A DNA stretch of 64,000 bases. It comes from Oscillospiraceae bacterium (GTDB lineage: Bacteria; Bacillota; Clostridia; Oscillospirales; Acutalibacteraceae). The first letter of the stretch is position 1. Each line of letters begins with the position of its first letter. Where the stretch lies: the NCBI GenBank assembly GCA_902769255.1, contig CACXOM010000006.1, forward strand, positions 1-64,000, read 5' to 3'. Made by a program: the position numbers and the translations under genes. The notes below the pieces were generated by a model. It was not told where the DNA came from, searched no databases, and saw nothing but the letters and a program-made list of their open reading frames with translations. Below are positions 6,951-15,737 of the stretch, piece by piece.

Positions 6951-8162
6951 ATGATGACACTTAACAAAAAAACAGTAGATGATATTAATGCAAAAGGAAA
7001 AAGAGTTTTAGTTCGTTGCGACTTTAATGTTCCGCTTAAAGACGGAGTTATTACCGATGAAAACAGAATTGTTGCCGCACTTCCTACAATTAAAAAATTA
7101 ATTGCTGACGGCGGTAAAGTTATTCTTTGCTCTCACCTCGGCAAACCCAAGGGCGAACCTAAACCCGAACTATCTTTGGCTCCTGTTGCTAAAAGACTTT
7201 CAGAACATTTAGGTAAAGAGGTTGTTTTTGCCGCTGATGATAATGTTGTCGGCGAAAACGCTAAAAAAGCAGTTGCCGAAATGCAAGACGGCGATGTTGT
7301 TCTTTTAGAAAACACCCGTTACAGAGCAGAAGAAACCAAAAACGGCGAAGCGTTTTCAAAAGAACTCGGCTCTTTGGCTGACATTTATGTTAATGACGCT
7401 TTCGGTACCGCTCACAGAGCACATTGCTCAACAGTAGGCGTTACTGAGTATGTTGAACAATCTGTTGTAGGCTACCTTATTGAAAAAGAAATCAAATTCT
7501 TAGGCGATGCAGTTGAAAACCCTGTAAGACCTTTTGTTACAATTTTAGGTGGCGCAAAAGTTTCTGACAAACTTAAAGTTATTGAAAACCTTTTAAACAA
7601 GGCTGACACACTTATTATCGGCGGTGGTATGGCTTTCACTTTCTTAAAAGCAAAAGGCTATTCGGTAGGTACTTCACTTGTTGACGAAGAAAAAATTGAT
7701 TATTGTAAAGAAATGCTTAAAAAAGCCGAAGAAAAAGGCGTTAAAATTTTACTTCCTGTTGACAACACCTGCACAAAAGAGTTCCCAGACCCGATTGATA
7801 AAGAAGTTGAAACAGTTAACTGCACCGATAACGAAATTCCTGACGATATGATGGGTCTTGATATCGGTACTGAATCTGCACAAATTTTTGCAAATGAAGT
7901 TAAAAACGCAAAAACTGTTGTTTGGAACGGACCTATGGGCGTTTCTGAAAATCCTTGCTTTGCAAACGGTACAATTTCAGTTGCAAAAGCATTGGCTGAA
8001 ACTGACGCTACAACAATTATCGGCGGCGGCGACTCGGCTGCAGCAGTAAACAACTTGGGATTTGGCGATAAAATGAGCCATATTTCAACAGGCGGCGGCG
8101 CTTCGCTTGAATTCTTAGAGGGTAAAGACCTTCCGGGCATTATGGCTGCTGACGATAAATAA
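6951..8162 (+). CDS. pgk: Phosphoglycerate kinase
   Basis: Transfers phosphate between 1,3-bisphosphoglycerate and ADP in glycolysis. About 403 residues from the ATG at 6951, which has AAAGGAA about 12 bases upstream; an ATG at 6930 would lie before that site. Family signatures are [15 protein letters not shown] near the N-terminus, [33 protein letters not shown], and GGGDSAAAV with [13 protein letters not shown] at the end. Full family length. First gene of a glycolytic operon with tpiA and gpmI. Confidence 0.97.
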   Translation: MMTLNKKTVDDINAKGKRVLVRCDFNVPLKDGVITDENRIVAALPTIKKLIADGGKVILCSHLGKPKGEPKPELSLAPVAKRLSEHLGKEVVFAADDNVVGENAKKAVAEMQDGDVVLLENTRYRAEETKNGEAFSKELGSLADIYVNDAFGTAHRAHCSTVGVTEYVEQSVVGYLIEKEIKFLGDAVENPVRPFVTILGGAKVSDKLKVIENLLNKADTLIIGGGMAFTFLKAKGYSVGTSLVDEEKIDYCKEMLKKAEEKGVKILLPVDNTCTKEFPDPIDKEVETVNCTDNEIPDDMMGLDIGTESAQIFANEVKNAKTVVWNGPMGVSENPCFANGTISVAKALAETDATTIIGGGDSAAAVNNLGFGDKMSHISTGGGASLEFLEGKDLPGIMAADDK

Positions 8163-8180
8163 TTTTTTAAAAAACATTTT

Positions 8181-8206
8181 GGCGGGAGTATTTTTAAACT
8201 CCCGCC
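8181..8206 (+). other. Intercistronic hairpin between pgk and tpiA
   Basis: GGCGGGAGT pairs perfectly with ACTCCCGCC across an 8-base loop. The bases after it (GTTTAAAAG) are not a T-run, so it is more likely an mRNA processing or stability element than a full terminator. It could let pgk be expressed more than tpiA. Confidence 0.6.
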
Positions 8207-8243
8207 GTTTAAAAGTAAAAAACAATATTCGGAGGAAAAAGAA

Positions 8244-9011
8244 ATGAACAAGTCAAAAAGAAATGCAGTTATCGCAGGTAACTGGAAAATGAACAATACT
8301 CCTGAGCAAACTACCGCTCTTATTAACGAAATGAAACCTTTAGTTGCAAACGCTGATTGCGATGTTGTACTTTGCGTACCTTTTGTTGACATTGTCGCAG
8401 CAGTTGAAGCTGCAAAAGGCTCAAACATTAAAATAGGCGCAGAAAATGTACATTTTGAAGCAAAAGGCGCATTTACAGGCGAAGTTTCTGCTGAAATGCT
8501 CACCGCTTGCAATGTTGAATATGTTATTACAGGCCACTCTGAAAGAAGACAATATTTCGGTGAAACAAACGAAACAGTTAACCTTCGTTCACTCGCTGCT
8601 TTAAACGCTGGTCTTAAAACAATTATTTGTGTTGGCGAAACTTTAGAGCAAAGAAAACAAGGCGTTACAAAAGAAATTCTTTCAATGCAAACAAAAATTG
8701 CTTTAAAAGATGTAACTGCAGAACAACTTAAAAATGTTATTATCGCTTATGAGCCTGTTTGGGCAATCGGCACAGGCGAAACTGCTACTGCTGAACAAGC
8801 AGACGAAGGCAACAAATTTGTTCGTGATGCTATTGCTGATGTTTACGGTGCTGATGTTGCCGAAACTGTTACAATTCAATACGGTGGTTCAATGAACGCA
8901 GGCAACGCTGAAGAATTGCTTTCAAAAGAAAATGTTGACGGCGGTCTTATCGGCGGTGCTTCTTTAAAAGCAAAAGATTTTTCAATTATTGTTGCTGCTG
9001 CAAGCAAATAA
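8244..9011 (+). CDS. tpiA: Triosephosphate isomerase
   Basis: Interconverts dihydroxyacetone phosphate and glyceraldehyde 3-phosphate. 255 residues, the normal length. AGNWKMN gives substrate-binding N13 and K15, the electrophile His is H98 in ITGHSERR, and the catalytic Glu is E170 in AYEPVWAIGTG. The phosphate loop YGGSMNAGNAEELL and GGLIGGASL close the barrel. A GGAGG site precedes the ATG. Second gene of the glycolytic operon, 28 bases before gpmI. Confidence 0.97.
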   Translation: MNKSKRNAVIAGNWKMNNTPEQTTALINEMKPLVANADCDVVLCVPFVDIVAAVEAAKGSNIKIGAENVHFEAKGAFTGEVSAEMLTACNVEYVITGHSERRQYFGETNETVNLRSLAALNAGLKTIICVGETLEQRKQGVTKEILSMQTKIALKDVTAEQLKNVIIAYEPVWAIGTGETATAEQADEGNKFVRDAIADVYGADVAETVTIQYGGSMNAGNAEELLSKENVDGGLIGGASLKAKDFSIIVAAASK

Positions 9012-9038
9012 TTTTTTAATAAGAAAGGATTTTCTAAA

Positions 9039-10559
9039 ATGAAAAAACCCGTTGCATTAATAATTATGGACGGTTTCGGTTGGGTGCCTGAACAACCCCG
9101 TGGCAACGCTATTATTGCCGCTAAAAAACCGAATATCGAGCGTTTGATGAAAGACTATCCTTACACCACAATCGGCGCTTCAGGTATGGACGTTGGTTTG
9201 CCGAACGGTCAAATGGGTAACTCTGAAGTCGGCCACACAAATATGGGTGCCGGCAGAATTGTTTACCAGCAATTAACTCTTATTACAAAATCAATTGAAG
9301 ACGGCGAAATGCTTAAAAACGAAGTGCTTGTTAAAAATATGAAAGCCGCAATTGATAACAACAAAGCCGTTCACTTAATGGGTCTTGTAGGTACAGGCGG
9401 CGTTCACTCGCACGCTGACCATTGGTTTGGCGTTATGGATATGGCTAAAAAAATGGGCGTTACAAAACTCTATTTACATTGCATTACAGACGGCAGAGAT
9501 ACTGACCCGCATGACGGCAAAGGCTTTATTGCCGACTTGCAAAATAAAATTGATGAAATAGGTCTTGGCGAAATCGCTACTGTTACCGGCCGTTACTATG
9601 CAATGGACCGTGACAACAACTGGGACAGAGAGAAAAAGGCTTATGACGCTTTTGTTTTCGGCGAGGGCGACCACGCTAAAAACTGGCAAGAGGCGGTTGA
9701 AAATTCTTATGCCAACGATGTTACCGATGAATTTATTGTTCCTTGCGTAACAAGCGAAAACGGCAGAGTTGAAGAAGACGACACCGTTATCTTTATGAAT
9801 TTCCGTCCCGACCGAGCAAGACAAATGACAAGAATTTTCGCTGATGACAAATTTGACGGATTCGAGCGTAAATATTTCCATGTAAACTATGTTTGTATGG
9901 CGCAATATGATGCAACAATGCCTAATGTTGAGGTTGCTTATCCACCTGTTGACCTTAAAAATGTTTTAGGCGAATATCTTTCAAAAAACGGCAAAACTCA
10001 ACTTAGAATTGCCGAAACCGAGAAATATGCTCATGTAACTTTCTTTTTCAACGGCGGTGTTGAAGCGCCTTACGAGGGTGAAGACAGATGTGTAATTCCA
10101 AGTCCTAAAGTTGCTACATACGATTTACAACCTGAAATGAGCGCTTACCCTGTTGCTGATGAATGTGTAAAACGCATTGAAAGCGGAAAATATGATGTTA
10201 TTATTCTTAACTTCGCAAACTGCGATATGGTAGGCCACACAGGCGTGTTTGAAGCCGCTGTTAAAGCAGTTGAAGCGGTTGATGAATGTGTCGGCAAAGT
10301 TACCGATGCGATTTTAAAAGCTGGCGGTGCGGTACTTCTTACCGCTGACCACGGCAACGCCGACAAAATGCTTGTTGATGACGGCGATGACCCGTTCACC
10401 GCTCACACAACAAACCCCGTTCCGTTAGTAGCAATCGGAACAGGCGCAAAATCGCTTAAAGAGGGTGGCGTTTTGGCTGATTTAATTCCGACTATGCTCG
10501 ATGTTATGAATATGCCAAAACCAGCCGAAATGACAGGCCATTCATTACTTGAAAAATAA
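9039..10559 (+). CDS. gpmI: 2,3-bisphosphoglycerate-independent phosphoglycerate mutase
   Basis: Converts 3- to 2-phosphoglycerate through a phosphoserine intermediate and two metal ions. 506 residues. The alkaline-phosphatase-like metal Asp is D11 in MDGFGW, the nucleophile is S62 in GQMGNSEVGH, DGRDTDPHDGKGF is the domain-linking signature, and LTADHGNADKM holds metal ligands. Last gene of the operon, with a strong terminator 14 bases after it. No cofactor-dependent mutase is visible in the window. Confidence 0.97.
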   Translation: MKKPVALIIMDGFGWVPEQPRGNAIIAAKKPNIERLMKDYPYTTIGASGMDVGLPNGQMGNSEVGHTNMGAGRIVYQQLTLITKSIEDGEMLKNEVLVKNMKAAIDNNKAVHLMGLVGTGGVHSHADHWFGVMDMAKKMGVTKLYLHCITDGRDTDPHDGKGFIADLQNKIDEIGLGEIATVTGRYYAMDRDNNWDREKKAYDAFVFGEGDHAKNWQEAVENSYANDVTDEFIVPCVTSENGRVEEDDTVIFMNFRPDRARQMTRIFADDKFDGFERKYFHVNYVCMAQYDATMPNVEVAYPPVDLKNVLGEYLSKNGKTQLRIAETEKYAHVTFFFNGGVEAPYEGEDRCVIPSPKVATYDLQPEMSAYPVADECVKRIESGKYDVIILNFANCDMVGHTGVFEAAVKAVEAVDECVGKVTDAILKAGGAVLLTADHGNADKMLVDDGDDPFTAHTTNPVPLVAIGTGAKSLKEGGVLADLIPTMLDVMNMPKPAEMTGHSLLEK

Positions 10560-10572
10560 TAAACAAAAATTT

Positions 10573-10606
10573 AACCGCTTGAATTGATTTTCAAGCGGTT
10601 TTTTGT
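10573..10606 (+). terminator. Terminator of the glycolytic operon
   Basis: AACCGCTTGAA and TTCAAGCGGTT form a perfect 11-bp stem followed by TTTTTTG. Confidence 0.9.
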
Positions 10607-10643
10607 TATAATATAAAAAAAGAATTGTTATGGGGTTGATTTT

Positions 10644-11729
10644 ATGAAAAAGTTAATTTGTTTTTTGTTAGCGTTTTTATTTATTTTTTCGGCTAATACT
10701 GCATCTTACGCTAAAGAAAACGAAAAAATTACCGTAAAACAGGTTACTTCGCTTAAAGTTAAAAACTCAAAAGGCAAAAAAACCGCTTTAAAATGGAAAA
10801 AGGTTTCGGGTGCAAAATATCAGGTTTTTAGGTCGACAAAGAAAAAAGCAAAATTTAAAAAAATTGCAACTGTTAAAAAGAACAAATATACCGATAAACT
10901 GAAAAAATTTAAGACTTATTACTACAAAGTAAGGGCTTTTAAAAAGGTTGATGACAATAAATATTACGGCAAATTCAGCAAAGTTTTAAAAGTTGTTAAA
11001 CTTAAAAAATTAGAGAAAAAACTGCGTAAAAAACTTAAAAAATTCAGCGGAAAATGGAGCGTTTTTGTAAAAGACCTTAAAACTAACGATAATTTTACGA
11101 TAAACGATACCTCTTTTCGCTCGGCAAGCGTTATAAAAGCGTTTGCTATGGCTTCGCTTTTTAACAGAATTAAAAAAGGCAAAGTGAAATATAAAGGCTC
11201 AGTTAAAAGCAATATGAAACAGATGATTACGGTAAGCTCCAACGAGGGATTTAACCAAATTGTAAAATTTCACTCCCCTTCGCACAACTTTTTGAGCGGT
11301 GCGAAAGAGGCGAACAAATACATTAAAAACAACGGCTACAAAAACACCTATATTTCAAATGTTATTCGCCCTTGTTCATCAACCTATCAAAGTTTGGGCG
11401 GATTAAATACTGTAGGTGCAAAAGACTGCGGAACACTACTTGAACGCATTTACAAAGGCGATTGTGTCAGCAAAAAATATTCAAAAGAAATGTTAAGACT
11501 ACTTAAAAAACAGACTTTTAGAAACAAAATTCCCGCAGGCGTGCCGAAAGGCGTTACCGTTGCGAACAAAACGGGCGAAAACTCTTATACCGAGCATGAT
11601 ATTGCGATTGTTTACGGCAAAAAAACGACTTATATTTTATGCGTTTTGTCGACCATTAGCAACAAAGAAAAGGCTCGTAGCAATATTCGAGGAATTTCAA
11701 AACAGGTTTATAATTATTTAAACAAATAG
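10644..11729 (+). CDS. Secreted serine hydrolase (class A beta-lactamase fold) with an N-terminal FN3-like domain
   Basis: 361 residues. A signal peptide (about residues 1-23, ending ASYA) is followed by a very Lys-rich FN3-like domain (about 35-118: TALKWKKVSGAKYQVFRST...YYYKVRAF). The Beta-lactamase2 domain runs from about 135. It has SVIK (S162, K165), an SxN triad (S198-N200) and KTG (309-311), so the acyl-serine catalytic set is complete. It may be a true beta-lactamase or a cell-wall D,D-peptidase relative; the extended E166 loop was not clearly found. The strongly basic N-terminal half could bind wall polymers. It is followed 15 bases later by the phosphatase gene. Confidence 0.8.
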   Translation: MKKLICFLLAFLFIFSANTASYAKENEKITVKQVTSLKVKNSKGKKTALKWKKVSGAKYQVFRSTKKKAKFKKIATVKKNKYTDKLKKFKTYYYKVRAFKKVDDNKYYGKFSKVLKVVKLKKLEKKLRKKLKKFSGKWSVFVKDLKTNDNFTINDTSFRSASVIKAFAMASLFNRIKKGKVKYKGSVKSNMKQMITVSSNEGFNQIVKFHSPSHNFLSGAKEANKYIKNNGYKNTYISNVIRPCSSTYQSLGGLNTVGAKDCGTLLERIYKGDCVSKKYSKEMLRLLKKQTFRNKIPAGVPKGVTVANKTGENSYTEHDIAIVYGKKTTYILCVLSTISNKEKARSNIRGISKQVYNYLNK

Positions 11730-11744
11730 AGGAGACTGTAAAAA

Positions 11745-12488
11745 ATGAAACTGATTTTTATTCGTCATGGCGACCCCGATTATTCGATTGATTCGCTGAC
11801 CGAAAAAGGCAAAGTAGAAGCCGAATTAGTCGGCGAAAGACTAAAAAATTTGCCTTGTGACGCCGTTTTTTGCTCACCTTTGGGCAGGGCGAAAGATACA
11901 ATGAAACCTTACCTTGAAAAAACAGGCAAAGGTTTTAAAATTTACGATTGGTTGCAAGAATTTGCCTATGACGAAGTTAAATTTGTCAGCCCAGAAACAA
12001 ACAATAAAAAGTTTATTTGGGATTTTAAACCTGAATTTTTAGACCGCTACCCCGATTTTTTTGACAAAGATAAGTGGAAAGAGTTGGAATTTATCAAAAA
12101 CAGCAATGTGCCGAAAGCGACAAAAGCGGTTTTTGACGGCTTTGACAATTTGTTAAAAGAGTTCGGCTATGAGCGACAAGGTACATATTACAAAGTTACA
12201 AAAGAAAACCACAAAACGCTGATGTTTTTCTGCCATTTCGGCGTTGAAGCGTTGATTTTATCGCACCTTTTCAACTGCTCGCCGAGCGTTGTTTCGCACA
12301 ATTTCATCGCATTGCCGACTTCGGTTACAACACTTATTACCGAAGAGCGAAACAAAGGCGAAGCGTATTTTAGGTGCCAGCAGTTCGGCGATATTTCTCA
12401 CCTTTATAAAGCCGGCGAAGAGCCTGCTTTTGCAGGAAGATTTTGCGAGTGTTATTCTGATGACACCCGCCACGAAAACGGCGAATAA
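11745..12488 (+). CDS. Histidine phosphatase family protein
   Basis: 247 residues of the phosphoglycerate-mutase-like branch. The catalytic motif FIRHGDPDY puts the phosphorylated His at residue 8, SPLGRAKDT carries the second Arg, and MFFCHFGVEAL near residue 160 supplies the second catalytic His. The insertion with WDFKPEFLDRYPDFF is typical of uncharacterised Firmicutes members. Substrate unknown; assigning it as glycolytic mutase would be wrong because GpmI is present and the insertions differ. It has a GGAG site and probably shares a transcript with the serine hydrolase gene. Confidence 0.85.
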   Translation: MKLIFIRHGDPDYSIDSLTEKGKVEAELVGERLKNLPCDAVFCSPLGRAKDTMKPYLEKTGKGFKIYDWLQEFAYDEVKFVSPETNNKKFIWDFKPEFLDRYPDFFDKDKWKELEFIKNSNVPKATKAVFDGFDNLLKEFGYERQGTYYKVTKENHKTLMFFCHFGVEALILSHLFNCSPSVVSHNFIALPTSVTTLITEERNKGEAYFRCQQFGDISHLYKAGEEPAFAGRFCECYSDDTRHENGE

Positions 12489-12498
12489 AACACAAAAA

Positions 12499-12530
12499 AC
12501 TCTCGGTTTAAAACCGAGAGTTTTATTTTT
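12499..12530. terminator. Bidirectional terminator between the phosphatase gene and gatB
   Basis: ACTCTCGGTTT and AAACCGAGAGT form a perfect stem with T-runs on the plus side and A-runs on the other, serving the two convergent genes. Confidence 0.9.
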
Positions 12531-12541
12531 TTACAATCGTT

Positions 12542-13957
12542 TTAGCCGATTATTTCTCTTATAATTTTTTGCGCTGCTTTGGCATCTGCTTTACCTTTAG
12601 TTTCTTTCATAACACCGCCGATTAACGCGCCGATTGCCGCACCTTTACCGCCTTTAATATCTTCAACTGCTTTCGGGTTTGCCAAAACAACTTTTTCGCA
12701 AATTGCTCTTAATTCACCCTCATCAACACCGCCCATTTGACTTTCATCAATATAATCGGTCGGTTTTCCGCCGTTTTGAAGCATTTTTTCAAGCGTATCT
12801 TTCGCAAGGTTGTTGTTAATTTTACCGTCTTCAATAAGTTTAACAAGTTCTGTCATACTTTCGCTGCTGACTTTAATATCAAATTTTTCTCTTTCGTCAT
12901 CAGTCGAAAGTGTACGATAAATTGTTGAAATAATGAAATTTGAAACGGTTTTCGGTTTATTAACTTTTTCGGCAACCGCATCAAAAAATTCCGAAACTTT
13001 GCGATATTTTACAAGAATTTTAGCGTCGGTTTCGTTAATGCCGAAATCGGCAATATATCTTGCTTTTTTGCTGTCGGGCAATTCCGGCAAAGTCGCTCTT
13101 ATTTCTTCAATTTCCTCATCAGTTGTATGAATTGTAACAAGGTCAGGCTCTCTAAAATAGCGGTAGTCGTGAGCGTCTTCTTTCGAGCGCATACCCTCTG
13201 TTTCGCCTGTTCCTGTGTTAAAACGGCGAGTTTCTTGAATAACTTCTTCGCCTGATTCAATAAGGTCAACCTGACGGTCAAACTCATATTCCATAGCCTG
13301 ACGCATAAAGGTAAACGAGTTCATATTTTTAATTTCGGTACGAGTGCCCAAAGTATCAACATCTTTCGGTTTTACCGAAACATTTACATCGCAACGAAGC
13401 GAGCCTTCTTGCATTTTGCAGTCGGAAACGCCGATTGATTTCATAATAAGTTGCAATTTTTCGACATATTCAATTGCCTCGTCAATTGAGCGAATATCAG
13501 GCTCGGTTACAATCTCGATAAGCGGAACACCGCCACGGTTATAGTCAACAAATGTGTCGCCACGCTCGTGAACTAATTTGCCTGCATCTTCTTCAATGTG
13601 AATACGCAAAATGCGGATTTTTTTGCCCGAATCTAACTGAATATAGCCGTTTGAGCAAAGCGGTTTATCATATTGCGAAACCTGATAAGCCTTTGACAAA
13701 TCGGGATAGCAATAGTTTTTTCTGTCCATTTTTGCAATGTTGTTAATGGTGCAATTTGTTGCAAGACCTGCTTTAATTGCATAGTTTACAACCTGTTTGT
13801 TAAGGCGTGGCATAGTGCCCGGCAAACCTATACAAATAGGGCAACAATGGGTGTTCGGCTCACCGCCGAATTCGGTTGAGCAAGAGCAGAAAATTTTAGT
13901 TTTGGTCGATAATTCAACATGGGTTTCAAGTCCCGAAACTAATTCGTATTCTTTCAT
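12542..13957 (-). CDS. gatB: Asp-tRNA(Asn)/Glu-tRNA(Gln) amidotransferase subunit B
   Basis: 471 residues. GatB binds the misacylated tRNA, activates its side-chain carboxylate with ATP and receives ammonia from GatA. Signatures are LETHVELSTKTKIFC, FGGEPNTHCCPICIGLPG (zinc-type Cys pair), MDRKNYCYPDLSKAYQ, and a C-terminal YqeY-like tail ending KAAQKIIREIIG. Start overlaps the gatA stop (TAATG), giving translational coupling. Third gene of gatC-gatA-gatB behind aspS. Confidence 0.96.
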   Translation of the reverse strand: MKEYELVSGLETHVELSTKTKIFCSCSTEFGGEPNTHCCPICIGLPGTMPRLNKQVVNYAIKAGLATNCTINNIAKMDRKNYCYPDLSKAYQVSQYDKPLCSNGYIQLDSGKKIRILRIHIEEDAGKLVHERGDTFVDYNRGGVPLIEIVTEPDIRSIDEAIEYVEKLQLIMKSIGVSDCKMQEGSLRCDVNVSVKPKDVDTLGTRTEIKNMNSFTFMRQAMEYEFDRQVDLIESGEEVIQETRRFNTGTGETEGMRSKEDAHDYRYFREPDLVTIHTTDEEIEEIRATLPELPDSKKARYIADFGINETDAKILVKYRKVSEFFDAVAEKVNKPKTVSNFIISTIYRTLSTDDEREKFDIKVSSESMTELVKLIEDGKINNNLAKDTLEKMLQNGGKPTDYIDESQMGGVDEGELRAICEKVVLANPKAVEDIKGGKGAAIGALIGGVMKETKGKADAKAAQKIIREIIG

Positions 13958-15414
13958 TAAAACTCAACCCCCATTTCTGTATTTTTAAAGAAATCAGTCG
14001 CCTGCTCAAATTTGTAAGCGACATTTAAAATTTTAGCCTCACAGAACGAATTGCCGATAATTTGCATGCCGATAGGAAGTCCCTCATTATCTTCACCGCA
14101 AGGAATTGAAACACCGGGAAGTCCAGCAATGTTTACCGGAACGGTACAAATATCGGTTTGGTAAGTTTCAACTGCATTTTGCGAAGAAAAGCCTTTTTTA
14201 AACGCTGTCATAGGAACAGTCGGCGCTAAAATTACATCGCATTTTGCAAAAGCCTCTTTAAACGCTTTTACAATTGCGCCACGCATATTTTGCGCTTTTT
14301 TATAATAAGCATCATAATAACCCGACGACAAAACATAAGTGCCGAGCAAAATTCTTCTTTGCACCTCTTTGCCGAAACCTTCGGAACGGGTTTTGCACAT
14401 CATATCGTGAATGCCGTTGTAGCTTTCTGTGCGGTAGCCGTAACGAATAGAATCGTATCTGCCAAGGTTTGAAGAAGCCTCGGCACAAGCGAGAATATAG
14501 TAAACCGGCAATGCGTATTTCAAAATAGGCAATTCAAATTCGACAATTTCTGCGCCTAATTTTTTATATTCTTCAATAGCGTTATCAAGAGCATTTTTTA
14601 CATCGGGGCGAAGTCCCTCATAATATTCTTTCGGAACGCCGATTTTAACGCCTGTAATATCGTTATCTAACTTGTCGGCGCAAGTCTCAACTGCGCCCGA
14701 ACAAGTAGAGTCGTAATAATCTTTACTTGAAATTGCATCAAAAACAATTGCCGCATCTTCAACGCTTTTGGTAATAGGACCGATTTGGTCAAAAGAAGAA
14801 GCGTAAGCGATAAGGCCGTAACGAGATACTGCGCCGTAGGTTGGTTTAAGTCCTACAACACCGCAAAAAGATGCCGGCTGGCGAATTGAACCGCCTGTAT
14901 CAGAACCCAAACCGTAAGCGGCAATATTACCTGCAACTGCGCTTGCTACACCGCCCGAAGAACCGCCTGCAACATGGTCGGTATTGTGCGGATTTGCGGC
15001 ACCGCCGAAATAAGAAGTTTCGCAAGAAGAACCCATTGCGAATTCGTCCATATTGGTTTTGCCGAGCATTACTGCGCCTGCGTTTTTCAACTTTTCCCAA
15101 ACATAAGCGTCATAAATCGGTTTGTAGCCGGTAAGAATTTTTGAACAACAGGTAGTTTCGATACCGTTTGTTGAAATATTGTCTTTCAAAGTCATAGGAA
15201 TACCCTCTAAAAGACCTATTTTCTCACCGTTTTTTATCTTTTCGTCAACGGCACTCGCTTGTTGTAACGCTTCATCTTCGGTTAAAAGCACATAAGCGTT
15301 TAAACTCTCGTTGTTTTTCTTAATTTCATCAATATATTTTTTAGTTAAATCAACACAGGTAATTTCACCCTGAAGAAGCATATTATGCAATTTTTTAATT
15401 GTAGAATTTTTCAT
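13957..15414 (-). CDS. gatA: Asp-tRNA(Asn)/Glu-tRNA(Gln) amidotransferase subunit A
   Basis: 485 residues. An amidase-signature hydrolase that frees ammonia from glutamine for GatB. The Ser-cisSer-Lys triad is visible: Lys in MTLKDNISTNG, the cis-Ser in AGGSSGG and the nucleophile Ser in GSDTGGSIRQPASFCG. AAGGAG before the ATG fixes the start. It is between gatC (13 bases upstream) and gatB (overlapping). Confidence 0.97.
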   Translation of the reverse strand: MKNSTIKKLHNMLLQGEITCVDLTKKYIDEIKKNNESLNAYVLLTEDEALQQASAVDEKIKNGEKIGLLEGIPMTLKDNISTNGIETTCCSKILTGYKPIYDAYVWEKLKNAGAVMLGKTNMDEFAMGSSCETSYFGGAANPHNTDHVAGGSSGGVASAVAGNIAAYGLGSDTGGSIRQPASFCGVVGLKPTYGAVSRYGLIAYASSFDQIGPITKSVEDAAIVFDAISSKDYYDSTCSGAVETCADKLDNDITGVKIGVPKEYYEGLRPDVKNALDNAIEEYKKLGAEIVEFELPILKYALPVYYILACAEASSNLGRYDSIRYGYRTESYNGIHDMMCKTRSEGFGKEVQRRILLGTYVLSSGYYDAYYKKAQNMRGAIVKAFKEAFAKCDVILAPTVPMTAFKKGFSSQNAVETYQTDICTVPVNIAGLPGVSIPCGEDNEGLPIGMQIIGNSFCEAKILNVAYKFEQATDFFKNTEMGVEF

Positions 15415-15426
15415 AATTTATGCTCC

Positions 15427-15705
15427 TTAAACCTTTTTCTTAACGGGGAAATAGCCGTTTTCGCCACCGTCAACATTTTTGAGTATTTCCGACTGCGAAT
15501 AACTTTCAACTACTTCGTCGTTTCTAAAAACATTAGAGAGATTATTAATATTGTCAAACTCTTCAACCTCGCCATCATACTCGTTAATTGTATCGGCAAA
15601 TTTAATAATATTCATCATTTCTTCGGTCAAACTGTCAATTTCATTTTCGTCAATATGAAGTTTTGACAACAAAGCAATATCCATAATTTCTTGTTTGTCT
15701 ATCAT
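15427..15705 (-). CDS. gatC: Asp-tRNA(Asn)/Glu-tRNA(Gln) amidotransferase subunit C
   Basis: 92 residues. A small chaperone-like subunit that wraps around GatA-GatB. It has the usual start I-x-x-I-A-x-L-x-x-L (MDIALLSKLHIDENEID), the middle MMNIIKFADTINEYD and the end DGGENGYFPVKKKV. AGGAGAG before the ATG. It sits 32 bases after aspS. Confidence 0.93.
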   Translation of the reverse strand: MIDKQEIMDIALLSKLHIDENEIDSLTEEMMNIIKFADTINEYDGEVEEFDNINNLSNVFRNDEVVESYSQSEILKNVDGGENGYFPVKKKV

Positions 15706-15737
15706 ATCAATCTCTCCTTTTTTTATTTTTGCAATTT

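Noticed and set aside
7700..8512. Long minus-strand reading frame of 270 codons across pgk and tpiA
   Set aside because: It lies antisense to two clear glycolytic genes, has a low-complexity Ser/Ala/Pro composition typical of a shadow frame and shows no domain.
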